Origin: Oscheius tipulae
Lineage: Eukaryota > Nematoda > Chromadorea > Rhabditida > Rhabditidae
Reading direction: 5' to 3'
DNA length: 64,000 bases
Assembly (NCBI GenBank): GCA_037178975.1
Contig: JASJZH010000002.1
Location: 1,612,001 to 1,676,000 of the forward strand
Part shown: positions 1 through 21,100 of the stretch, piece after piece
Layout: each line of letters opens with the position of its first letter
Numbering within the stretch: the stretch's first letter is position 1
The notes under the pieces: model-generated
Seen by the model: only the letters and a program-made list of their open reading frames with translations
The model's database searches: none
Told to the model about the DNA's origin: nothing
Position numbers and translations under genes: made by a program

Positions 1-889
1 ACGAAAACCAAAATTAGAAAGAAGAGCTTCATCGAAGAGACTCTCTGTTGAAAATGCCCACTTTATAAGAGGAGAGGAAGACCTCTTGACCGGTCTTTGA
101 ACACTGTTTGGTCAAAGATTTCCACTTGAGAAGAGACTACTGGGTTATAAGATGATTACTGGAGATCGCATCCCGACAGCTATAAACAGTATGTTCTCGG
201 TGGGATGACCTTATCATTGGGGGTTCGTCGGGCCGAATTAGACAGCAGTCAATAATGGACAGTTCGGAATGCTTCGAACTCGTATTCCGACTCGTATTTA
301 GTGCAATTATTTAAAAACTCGACTGAGAAATATGTTGAACCTAGCAAATACATCTGCTACCGTATTTCTGATTTTAAGAACTGCCATAGAGCCAATACTA
401 CTGTACCAATTTTTTGGATTTAAAGTCCAACTGAAACAATGCAAAATTTGCAAATTTACTTCACGATCATAGCCAAATTGCCGTGTATTATCTTAGAAAA
501 CAACGAATTATTTAATTTACAACTTTACAGAACATCCTGGAGGTTGAAGAGATGAACTTGGGTACTGCTCGTGGTATGTCTCTATCCCGCAAACTTTTGA
601 AAATCAAAGTTTGGGCATCTCCATTCCAAACAAGAGTTCAAAGCTTTATCATGTCTCACTCTTACTACTTCATCCATCATTCTACAAACTCCCCAATGAG
701 CTGAACGTCAGCACGATTCACTCACAACCCTCTCCAGGGATCTAACTCATTATCCCCGGTACTGATAGGCGTTGCCCCTCTCTCCAATGTCTTGCGCATC
801 CGGGAATGACCTTATCCCTTGATATCTGCCCGCAATTTTTGTTTTGACCCCCGCAGCAGCCTCCTGCACCTGGCTGTGTGCCGTATTTA
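1..889. other. Upstream flank, no gene recognised
   Basis: I see no conserved protein, RNA gene or clear repeat in this stretch. Open frames on either strand are short and lack recognisable motifs or paired splice signals. It probably holds 5' flanking or promoter sequence for the perlecan locus that starts just downstream, but I see no specific promoter element. Confidence 0.5.
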
Positions 890-1085
890 ATGTATGCAAT
901 GCTGCGCCGGTCGACACACTTCGTCTCATTACCACTAATCACTGTTTATTTACTATTATTATCTAATAAATGTACATACTCGGCGCCTATTTCAACAGCT
1001 GAAGGTTCGGGAGACTTGGGAGATCTTATAGATATTCCGAGAGAAGAGCAAGACTTGTTGAGGCCACCGGACACGAATGGGACAG
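890..1085 (+). CDS. Candidate first exon of perlecan: signal peptide plus SGD motif
   Basis: An ATG at 890 (or 899) opens a frame that reads through a hydrophobic stretch (LPLITVYLLLLSN) typical of a secretory signal peptide. It then enters an acidic segment containing EGSGDLGDLID. Ser-Gly-Asp triplets among acidic residues are the classical heparan-sulfate attachment signal in perlecan domain I. The exon ends at a good donor (ACAG|GTAGGA) in phase 1. It cannot join the SEA exon at 2194 because that exon has no in-phase acceptor. It can join the LDLa exon at 3473 in phase, giving a form without SEA. Whether it is used, and in which transcript, is inference. Confidence 0.5.
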
Positions 1086-2193
1086 GTAGGAATACCTTGC
1101 TTTGAGAGTAGAGAGTACGTCTGTATCTTCGTCCCCTTAACAGCTAAAGTAGTATTCTTGGAAGTTAAAGCTGGGGTTCTTTCAAATTCCGCAATGCTTC
1201 TAGTCAATAATTCTGTCTTTTCTTAGCTGTTTAAAGTTCCAAGCTCACCCAGAATCACCCTTTTCCGAGTTACCCGCAGCGGTCACATTTCTCAATAGAA
1301 TTTGCAATATCAGAAGCTATAAGTTATTTTTGTGTCCAGAGTTGTTTTACAAAGCTGTAGAGCAGACCAAAAGCTACAGAGCTTCCTGAGAGTACAATGG
1401 TCCATACAGCTGACCCGACGCCCACCGAGTTGGAACAAGTGATATCCTGCCCATCAAAGATAAAGAACAACAAACGGAGTTAAACAGTTCAATTCTGGGC
1501 AGACTGCTCTTTGTAGGTTAAACTAAATTTAACAACTATTTCAAATACCTTTTTGTCTCATACTTAACTTTTCTTATTGTTGCGATTCTGTTTATCACTC
1601 ATTCCTTCAGCATCATTCGGACATTTACGTTCAATTCTCCTTTCTCTGTTCACCGATAGCTTATTTATCTTCCTGCCTGACGGCTTAATAGCCGTTCTCA
1701 AAAAAATGCAATCTACTGATAACGGAATAGGATTAAGGCCGACAAACCAGCACGTATACCTTTATTTGTCCATTTGGAAAATGACAGCTTTCTGACACCT
1801 TGTTATTCTGACATAAATCTCCCAAACTGCTGTAATTACATTAGTCAGTGTCTTCGCGCGCAATTTGCCAAGGTGGGTCTTCCGGGGCCAGCTGCCCATC
1901 CTGACAACCGCCTGTCACCTATTCATCTGCGCACCTTAAAGTCAGAGCCAACAATGAGGCTTTCAATTGAGCCGACGCAATCGAGGTATGACGAGGGAAA
2001 AGGCTATAAATTTGTAAAAAAAAAAAAACCTATCCCGAAAAACCAAAGATTTCTCATAGGCCAAAATCTCGGCAACTTTTTAAAAAATTTTCCCAAAAGA
2101 CACAAGACGCCATTGGACGCGAAGCGCGGCCTATTCAAACAGACAGCTTGATGGTATCATGCCCCGCCCTCGGGACTGTCTGCTCGCGGCGCG

Positions 2194-11424
<9,231 letters not shown>

Positions 11425-14400
11425 GTCAGTGAATTTCTTTAAATTAGCTTGGAGGTGGAAAAGACCCGTTTATGGGTGCCTATCAAACCCATCACAATCA
11501 TATCAACACCTGTTTCCTGTTTCTCTATCACTTGTCTCCCACTCCCCACATTTTCCACTCTGATGATCATGGCAGCTTCCGATAGAAACTGATACGGTGT
11601 TTGGAACCGAGGGGTGGGAGGGGCTACATGAGCAATGGCTTTTTCAGCTCAAATTAGTAGGCAGCTGTCAAAAGACGGTGTGGTACTGAGAGACAGAGAG
11701 ACAGGAACAGGAACAGAGGCAGACAGATCCTGGTACCTAGTCAAACCAATTCTCTTCTCTCTCCCGGCCAGCAGCCCGATGTGTCTATTGATAGATGGCG
11801 GACGAGTCTCTTTTTGCTTGAGTCAGGGGGCGTGGCCCTCGACGCGGCCCGTATCAATTCCTATCTCTTCTTCATCCAGCCTTGTACTGTGTCTGCCCAA
11901 TTGATATACGAGAACTGTTCTTTTCGAATAGGATATCACTGTCATTCTGACTCACAGTGCCTTTTCCGCTCCACCTTTTCTCTTTCTCGCCCCGTCCACT
12001 ATACTGTCCATTTACAGCCCAGCTGTTGAAAATTTCGAGCTGATAAGAAGTGCACAGGGTGTCCCCCTTGTACAGAAAGTTCAGCGACTCTCACCCTCTC
12101 CCAAAATCCCTTGGGGCACCTGTTGCCATGATTTGTTGCCACCCTCCAGTGGTGAATTATTGCTCTCATCCAATTGTCCAATTCCATGGGGCACGAGCCC
12201 AATCCTAATATCTCCGAGTTTTCCCGCCAGTTTTTAACGCGGCCAAGTAGAACGGCTCAGGTTTCATGTGAACGACAAGTGTCACAACTCCGCCGTCGCA
12301 AAAATCCTTGCTCGCACTTGTTTATTTTCCCAGACGCTTAGTACAGAAACATATGGCAACAAGGTCCCATCACGATTTTCAAATTTTCTAAAATCTGCAA
12401 AGATTTCCTAGAGTCTTAAAATTCCTCCGTTGGTGCTCTAGAGTCTTGTCACGATTTTTCTAATTTTTAGGCTTTTTGAATTTTTCAAGCCATTTTTATG
12501 GATGACTTCGAATTTATAAATATACCTAACACACGCCTCTTTTCCAAATACTATCAGGATTTCTGCCGCGACCATCCCCTTCCCATTTTTCACACGTATT
12601 TACCCCCGATCAAGAAACAATTGTTGTTTATTTCTCGCGTCAAAGACCTAATCATTGTGTTTCTACACGCCCGTAAATTTTTGAGGATCGCCAGTTTATG
12701 TCCTCCCCCTCCGAGAGATGAGGTCTCCGAGGACAACATTAGCTATAATGTCAGACCGATTTTAGTCGTAAGAGTGAAAGAGAACTTCGGAACAACTTTG
12801 GTCTCTATGTGTGCTTGACGTTCAAAAAGAGGTACTTAATTTTATCTCGAAATCGTTAAGAGTCATCTAAAAACAACAATTGGGAGGCTTCTGCAAACCA
12901 TAAACATTCCATATCGGTGCTCCCTGACAGAGACACACGGCTGTCTGCAGCCATTTTTTTCTTCTCAAGTTTAAAGCCTATGTGGTTAACCTTTTTAAGG
13001 TCATTAAGGTAGTTTTCGCATTATGTTGCAACTGCCAGAGTCCTCTAGGAAGTGTCCGGTTTTTTTTTAATTTAGACGAAATCAGATTTTAACCCCCAAG
13101 TATGTTGTTTATTCAAAATTCTTAGGCAACTTCAATGTACACTGCGCCTTTGTTTAACTTCTATTTAACTACTTAGCTTTTTTCGTGGTTTTTAATCTCT
13201 AGGCCACCCGAAACCTTCCAAATTTCTAACTTTGCCATGTTCCATCGTCAGTATTAATGAGAATTCCCCAAAAACTTATTGTTTTCCAGCCATTAGTCAT
13301 AACTGTGAGCGGCAGTATGGCAATGGGAACTTTTGAGAGCTGTCTGGGAGACATAGTATAATTTTAAATTCCAAAATCTGACAGCATACATGGTTTTTTT
13401 AACTATTCGAGAATTCAAAACATTTGTAGACAGCCTCCTCCTTCTGTCCATGAATATACCTCTTGCTCTCGCAACTCTCTCTCCTTCCTATAATATTTGC
13501 TTTTGATCCTGTCCGGTATCGGGTTTCCCAGTCTATTTTATGTGTATAAGCTCCTTCTTCTCAACAGTCTTTCTGTCTCCTTTACACTCGAAAATGTTGC
13601 GCTTCTTTTCTTTTTGAAAAGAGAGAAGTGACATGTGGCGAAAGGGAAGAATGTTTCTTTTTCTGTCTCTCTCCCTCTCTCTACGGAACGTTTGATGGAA
13701 AAGGTTCACTTAATCAACAACGGTTCCGAAACCAGATGCGAAGCTTTTTGAAAATGTTGCCTGATTGTGAGTCAGTTCTGTCTTTCTGTCCTCCCGCCTC
13801 CGCCACCTTACTCTCTCTCCCCTTCCACACTAAAACTACCATTAGCAGTGTTAGTGTTACGAGCGCGGGCCATTTAGGACCGGGTCTCATTCACACCTCA
13901 AGTAGCTGAACCTCGTCTTTCTTGGTTCCATAAAATACAGTACCCTTTGAAAAGTATATAAAACCTCTGCTTGTTAACTATCTTGAAGCCTAAAACTACA
14001 GTATGCCATCTCTGATTTCTTAGCAGTTTTTTCTATTTCTGTACGGGCGTTCACCTTGCAGTAACCTTTTGTTCAACAACACTTATCTCTCTTATCTAAA
14101 GCGGGATGATTTCTGTGGCGGACTGTCTGTTTTTTTGTTTGTTTGTCCGAGGCCACGAAACAGAAGCGAGCCAATTATGTTGTTCAGAAGTTCTTGTTCA
14201 GAAATTTTATCGCCTAAATTGGATGGCAAGTCGACTTTGGGTGCGCTCTAGAACTTTACTTTAGTCCCAGTGAAGACACTGCGAGTTTTGTTACTACGAA
14301 GCCGCTTATGTAAACTGAAGGGAAAAGGACGGTGAGCCGTCGGAGACGGCTGGTATTTTACTTAGACTTTTACCCTTTCGAAACTGATTAAGTGCGTAAC

Positions 14401-14998
14401 TCTGACACAGGCTCTGTTTTTTTACTCCCGAACTGTAAATTTTTATACACCAATACACCACTAGAACACTTTCTGTGAGCTACCGTAAAATACTGAGCAA
14501 TCAGATCAAACTTCCCAATGTTCTGTGCCACTTCTGGGTTCAAACTTTGACTTTTCCGCTTAAAAATGTATCTGGTCTGCAACCCAGCAGAGCGCTACTG
14601 ATGCGAAAAATTACATTTTGGATCCCGCAGAGAGTACCTCACTCTTTTTGTCACTCTGTCAACCTATTTTGAGCTAAACCGATTTTGTTTTTAGACTGAA
14701 AAAGTCTTTTGAAATGACAGTGTCAATATAAATGACTCAATTATTTTCCTAGTAGGCGGTGACAGTTACTTTGAGTACATTTTCTAGAGACGATTTTGTC
14801 CCCACTTAACCATATTATTTTCTATTTATTTCGAATTCTAAATCCTCCACAATACTACAGAGTATCATTTTAGTCCAAACCGTTTTAAATATTATCTTTG
14901 TAGTTTTTAGACTATATAAGATTAAAATACCTTGAATTGTCTTCATCTGAATTTTTCACTTTCTCAATCTTTCTATCAACATCTTTCCCCTCATTCAG
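11425..14998. other. Long perlecan intron, probable internal promoter region
   Basis: This 3.5-kb stretch separates the upstream LDLa block from the internal signal-peptide exon. I find no convincing exon on either strand; the open frames are composed of low-complexity or unconserved sequence. It contains one copy of a dispersed repeat (14155-14335) and ends with a strong pyrimidine tract and acceptor (14996-14998). By position it should contain the promoter for transcripts starting at 15051, but I see no defined element. Confidence 0.45.
14155..14335 (+). repeat. Dispersed repeat, copy 1
   Basis: This segment shares several long blocks with 60083-60260 in the same order: ACGAAACAGAAGCGAGCC / GTGAAACAGAAGTGAGCC, ATTATGTTGTTCAGAAGTT, CTAAATTGG and TTTGGGTGCGCTCTAGAACTT, then a downstream CTACGAA block. 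It carries no coding capacity. It looks like an old non-autonomous mobile element. Confidence 0.6.
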
Positions 14999-15129
14999 GA
15001 CTCCATCCCTCCTCGACGAGCACTAGGCTCCCCCATCCCGACTCGCGAGAATGCTTGGGTGGCGGCTGCTGTGCGTCGTCGCACTCTTGGCGACGGTGAC
15101 CACGGCCGTCCGTCGCAGGAAGCAGACGT
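14999..15129 (+). other. Internal perlecan start exon with its own signal peptide
   Basis: After the acceptor at 14996-14998, 52 nt of leader precede an ATG at 15051. The reading frame gives a textbook signal peptide followed by basic residues (VRRRKQT) and ends in phase 1 at 15129|GTAAGT. The next exon (15434) starts with AC, giving Tyr after this exon. The same exon also fits the phase-1 end at 11424 (giving Asp). Both routes are therefore open, which points to alternative promoters. Confidence 0.75.
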
Positions 15130-18100
15130 GTAAGTAGCTGCTGCTGGTGATCAATAGGGGGCTTGGACAAAAACCCGTTATGACGGCCTTAAAACGGCCA
15201 AGACGAAGAAGAGCTGAACTGATTATGCTGTAAATTGTCGCCGCCGCGCGCGCCGATGCCAACAGTTACTGGGAGAGCGATAATCTTTGCGGGATCGGGA
15301 TCAATCCTTAGGACTGAGAGAAAGATCGTCCGGGTGGCTATCACGCTATGGGGACACGAAAGGATCTGGAACTTAAAATCTGGGACTTACACAAGGGGAC
15401 AGACTCATTGAAAGTATAACATAAAAATTTCAGACAACGACATCGACGCCGACGGAGCCCAAAATGTCCAGATCACAATCTATCCCACCGAGGCTCAGGT
15501 CCGGGAAGGAAAGGATGTGACTTTCGACTGTAGAGCCAGAACCGCCGACAATGCTGTCTATCCTCCTGTCAGGTCCGACTGCGATTTTATAGCTTACTAA
15601 TTTGGTTTTCAGGTGGACAAAAGTTGGAGGACCTCTCCCGAGCCACGCTCAGGATTCTTCTGGACGTCTGACCATCAATCCTACTTCGCTGAGTGATGCA
15701 GGACGCTATGTCTGTACTGCTACTCACAATGGCCAGACTGTCGAGGCTCATGCCTTCTTGAACATTCAGCATTGTAAGTTTGGAATTTTTTTTGGGACAG
15801 CCAGACTTTATCCTAAATTTAACGATACCTCACTTCAAATTAACTTTTTGGATTCAAGATCTCATTAAATTATTAAACTATGCTAGAAACTTCCCAGTTG
15901 GATAGACTACATTTTTTCTGGATAAACTTTTTTTTCTGTTAGTCAGACTTTTCCTTGCGGCCACAAAAACTAATTCCACTTTCAGACGGTCCCCAAGAAC
16001 TCCAAGGTCTCATGCCTTCTAGCGGTCAGTGCATGGCTGATGAGAAAGCCTGTGGCAACAACGAGTGCGTCAAGTCGGACTACGTCTGTGACGGAGAGCC
16101 TGATTGTCGTGATCGTTCTGACGAGGCCAACTGCCCAGCCATGCGTAGCTGTGAGCCCAACGAGCACAAGTGTGCCAACCAGCGCTGCATCCAAAAGATG
16201 TGGCTCTGCGACGGCGACGATGACTGTGGAGACAACTCGGACGAACAGAGTTGCGGTGAGTGTTTATTGGCTAGGCGCGCGAGGCAGGCCGTAAATCTAC
16301 GATGATGGTCAGTCATTGAAACTTTTGTGTTAACGGCGCCCCGCCAGCAGGGTGTGGTCGGTTTCATGATCAGAGTGTGGCAGAAATAAAAAAAGCTTTT
16401 GACAGAGGGGACCAACATTTTTTTAGGAACCCAGAAGGCGGGAGACATGTGCAAAACGACCGAATTCCAATGTGCTGACAGAAACCAATGTGTTCCCACC
16501 TCTTTCCATTGCGACGGAACTAATGATTGCAGGGATGGAAGCGATGAGGTTGAATATGGTAGAGCCGTTAAACCTTTAAAATTTAGGTTGGATGTGTCCA
16601 GCCTACAGTTGTCGAGCCTCCAGAGACCAACAAGCAGGTTCCTGCTGGATCCACTTTCTCCCTTACTTGCAAGGTAATTCGATTTTAAATAGTTTATGAC
16701 AATCTTTGCACAAAATTTATAAATCATGTAAAATCTCAATTTTCAGGCTGTTGCTGTGCCCGAGGCATACATCAATTGGCGTCTCAACTGGGGCCCTGTC
16801 TGTGATCCTCCTCGCTGTCTACAGACCTCAGAGGGCGGCTTCGGAACGCTGACCGTCCACAATGCTCAGTAAGTTGTGAACGTCTTAGCTGCGCGCGACA
16901 GCGAAAAAAGAACGTTCCATCAATCGGATTGTGTAATGTTGTGGCTGTGCGCAAGGGGGGATTGCAACCCACAAAAAGCAGGGACGGTCTTGAGAAGTCC
17001 TTTGAAGGAGATGAGGTCATGCCATTCTTGGAATTTTGTCTTTTTCCGCCTGATTTCTCGCGCACTTTTCCTTTTGTGTGAACCGGTCTGTTTTGGGAAG
17101 ACGACAAGCAGCGGGGGCCTTATCAATAACAGAGAGATGAGGGTTAACATTTTCGAAACTGTTTGAAAAACAATCTGGGCCCGATTACAAAATATTTCCT
17201 GGTATTGTCCCAGCCGTACTGTTTCTCGTAGATTGGAGTCTCTCAGTAGGGTTGCACCGGTAATATCTCACGTTGAGGCTGGAATCTAATCGGCTGTCCA
17301 ACAATTTTTGTGACTGCGCCGTTTCCATTTGGATCAGCTATATCTTTGCAAAACAAAAAAATGCTTTAGATAAGGCACGCTCTGGAATTCTGTCTGGCTG
17401 CCAATACTGTACGGGTTAAAGCTTGTTAAAGACAGTACGGGTGAAAACTTGTTTTTGTCTGCCTTATCAGCGCGCGCGTTCGACTTTAGCAATTTGAATG
17501 CATGCAAATTGTATTTTAGGCCTTTGGACCAAGGAGCCTACACCTGTGAGGCCATCAACGTCAAGGGACGTGTCTTGGCCACTCCTGACTGCATCGTCAG
17601 AATCGTCAACATCCCAGCTCCTTCACCTCCTCCACCAGCGCCAGTCCGTCAGCCGACCTGTGATCCACGCGGAGCCGTCTCCACCTACCCGGATCAGTCT
17701 GGCCGCTGCCAGTGCAAGGTATGATGAGAATTTGGTTCTTGGCACAACACATCCTATTGTCCTGATGATGACCTGACCGCCATTCGGGCGAGAGATAACA
17801 ATCATTCTCGGTGTGCGCGCAATTAGACAGACAGCCGACTGTCCGTACAGTGGGACATGGGGGAGGACGAGAAAAGAACGGGGATCATAAATCTCCAGCG
17901 CTGAAAATTTTTGAATTACAGCCACTGGTGACTGGACCTAACTGCAATGAATGCCGACCTGGAGCTTTCCATCTTTCGGACAAGTCGCCTCAGGGATGTC
18001 TCAAGTGCTTCTGCTTTGGAATCACCGACCAGTGCCGATCCAGCTCCTACCAGAGGACCAAGGTAGGGGTGTTTGAACAGGGTTTTTGTGTTTTTGTATC

Positions 18101-21100
18101 ACCAATTGTCCACGATTTTCTCTAACCTTTACATTTTTCAGGACGCCGCTTGTGTGAGTGTTTCGTGTTTCGATGTCTTCCGTGTCTGTCCCACTCTGTC
18201 CACCGTTCATCTTTTTTCCAGTTTTTCAGAGAGACAGTACCATTGACATTGACAGTACCCGTTTTTCTATGATGTCAGAGTATTTTTCAAACCCTCTTCT
18301 TCAGGAACGTCTCATGTTTGCCGGAGACTCTGAAGGAGTCACTCTGTCCGACATGGAAGAGCGAGACGTTGACAGAAATGCTCAGTACGAGTACTTCAAG
18401 ACCGGCTACCTGACCCACTCGCAGCCACTTTCTGGCTCCAAGTTCTGGCGTCTTCCCCAGCGTTTCCTCGGAGACAAGGTTACCGCCTACGGCGGCAAAA
18501 TGGAGTTCGAGGTCGAGTACAGTGGCAGCGGCAGCTATTCCCAGGAGCCCATGGTCGTGCTCAAGGGCAACCAGCTGGTCCTGGTTCACCGTGTCCGCAA
18601 TCAAGACCAGGTTCTGCAGTCTGACAGCCCTGTCAGGATCACTGTTGAGACCTATGAGGTAGAGCAGTACTTTTAGGGCCATCAAAATTTTTTCAGACCA
18701 GCTACGAGCAGTTGAATGGACAGCCCGCCACCAGAGAAGATTTGATGATGGTTCTGGCCGATCTCGACGCCTTCATGATCCGTGCCTCTCATGTCTCCAA
18801 CCAGCACTCTACCAGGTTGGTTTTTGTTTATTGGAGTCGTGACTTCATCATCTGATAGGGTCGAATCAATTTCCTCTTTACTCTACGAATACAATTCCCA
18901 TTCTTCTCTCCTCATATGCAATGTTGTGTCGTGTGAAAATGGAATTACGATTAGGTTCAGAGAAAGAGAAAGTAAGACAAGTGAATCATTCATAGATTTG
19001 AAAAGTCTATATGCTTGGCACATGATTGTTCTGTGACTGCTGAGATGGTAGGCTCCGTCGCATCAGGGCGAATGTTCTTAAAAGGAATTTTTATGGTTTG
19101 AAATCTCAAAGCCGCTAGCTATCTAGTTCTAAATGCGCAATAGTCTCTGATGTGTGTCTGAAGCCCTAATTGGCAACTTGTCATAGATACTTTGACAACA
19201 ATTAGTTTTTGCAAGAGAAAGTCGAAGTAGAGTCAGTTTGGGGGATGCGTCTCTGGGAAAACGTTTCCCCTGTCAGGGTAGCTTGACTGGAACATCATCT
19301 ACCTGTCACGAGCCCCAACGGGGCATCAGCCAAAATTGTCTATTTTTAGTTGTCCTCGTGTCTCTCTGTGTGTTTGTCTGAAGCCATTATTGCCAATTAG
19401 GCACATTTACTTTGTGCGCACACTAACTGTTGGCAAGTCAAGCAACTTTAGGAGTAGTTTTGTTGGGAGAATGTAACTCTGGTAACGGTAGGTAGTTTGA
19501 CTGGCGGTAATATGCAGGCGGGCTGATTTGAGAGGGAAAAACCAGGACACGTTAATAGACGAGAATAGAAACCGGGAAAATTTCCAAGTAATGGAATTTA
19601 TTACTGTCATTGAGCCCCTAGTGATAGCATTACTTGTATTTTAAAATTTAAACGATGTTTTTATTAATTACCTGTTAGTCCCTGAGCTGAATTCGATAAG
19701 ATACTGTACAAGAGCTAGGATGAAATGCTTCCAAACGATGACTCGCATCTCCCTTTCGTGAACATCTTCCAACTCCAAATTTGCACAAAACTGTTCAATA
19801 AGGCTCTCAGCGAGCCCGAACCATGTTCCACTGATTTTCTTTCCACCAGAAGGCCGCCACGTGACCCGTTGTTTTTTACCCAGTGTCATTCGACTAAATA
19901 CTAGGAGGAAATCCTAAAATCTTTAATATTTTCATAGGAAGCAAAAACATACCTTGCAGTCAACTATCTGAACCCGTTTTTTGATACCATCAATAAGTCC
20001 GTCGAGCATCTCTTCCAAACGAAGACCTTCTTTTTGAACCAGCTCGTAGTCTGTGGGCTCTGAAATGAGTAATTGAACGGGCGGAAGTGTTAAGCGGGTA
20101 GTTCAAGCGTGCAGACTTAAATCAATTAATAGGGAACAGAATGATTCAGAGAGACTGAAAGTACTATGGTTTTCTTGGTAATGAAATGGACGTAGACGAT
20201 GTTTTTTTTTTTACTTCAAGCATCAAAGGCTCACAAATTTACTCTAGAGTCTCATGAGAGAAAAATTAAATTCCTCTGTCTATTCAAAAATTACTTTTGT
20301 ACATTTTTAAAATATAATTTTTTGCAGATCATTTTTCGGCTGTAAATTAAATATGTGCGCGTTATAGAACACAAATCAATTTTGCATACTATTGCATGAA
20401 CCTGATTTGCAAATAGTATCCATATTTTTTGGCAAATATCCCAGTCTGTTCTCGTGTATTCTCGGTTGCTATCCTCGCCAATGCCCATGGGAAAGTCCCT
20501 CTGCGAGATACCAACCTGGAATATAGCTCCCGTGGCTGTTTATCATCATTGCCCTTTGAGAACGACTGAGCCATGAGTGACACACATGCTCGCAAAAGTT
20601 CTTGTTCTTGAACGTCAAGTTCCTCCATAGGCGTGGCAGAATATCCATCTCGTAGGCGCTCAGCGTCTGCAAAAAAAGATTCCTTTCGCAACACTGTGTC
20701 GGTAAATGTAATTAGGTTAGAGGCAGGTGATTATATAATGTGTGAATATTTCAAATCTGGGCTGGGGGAAACGACGGACCTTTAATTTGTCGAGAGTCTT
20801 GTCATCATGCAGATTACGGTGCCAGTACGGTGAGAGACATATGAAGCAGCCATGAGCCTTGGCGGCCTGTAATTTTTGGACTTGTTTGAACAGAGTGACA
20901 GAGACAGTGACAGACAGAATCCGATCTTTCCGCACCTTTACCTCCCCAGCTCCCCCGTTCTTGCTCACTAGATTTATGACCGCATTAATCGGCCATTGTT
21001 GACAAATTAGCCGGAGACAATCTACCTGACCACATTCATAAAGTCTGAGAAAGAAAACAGAGAGAATGTCGAAAATAAGACTGGACGTCATTTGGTGTTC

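Noticed and set aside
1774-2151. 125-codon + strand open frame just before the SEA exon
   Set aside because: Lys-rich unstructured sequence with no domain, no signal peptide and no in-phase splice to the perlecan exons. I read it as leader or intron sequence.
12498-12818. 106-codon + strand frame in the 11.4-15.0 kb intron
   Set aside because: No recognisable motif, no splice pair, and composition like the surrounding AT-rich intron.
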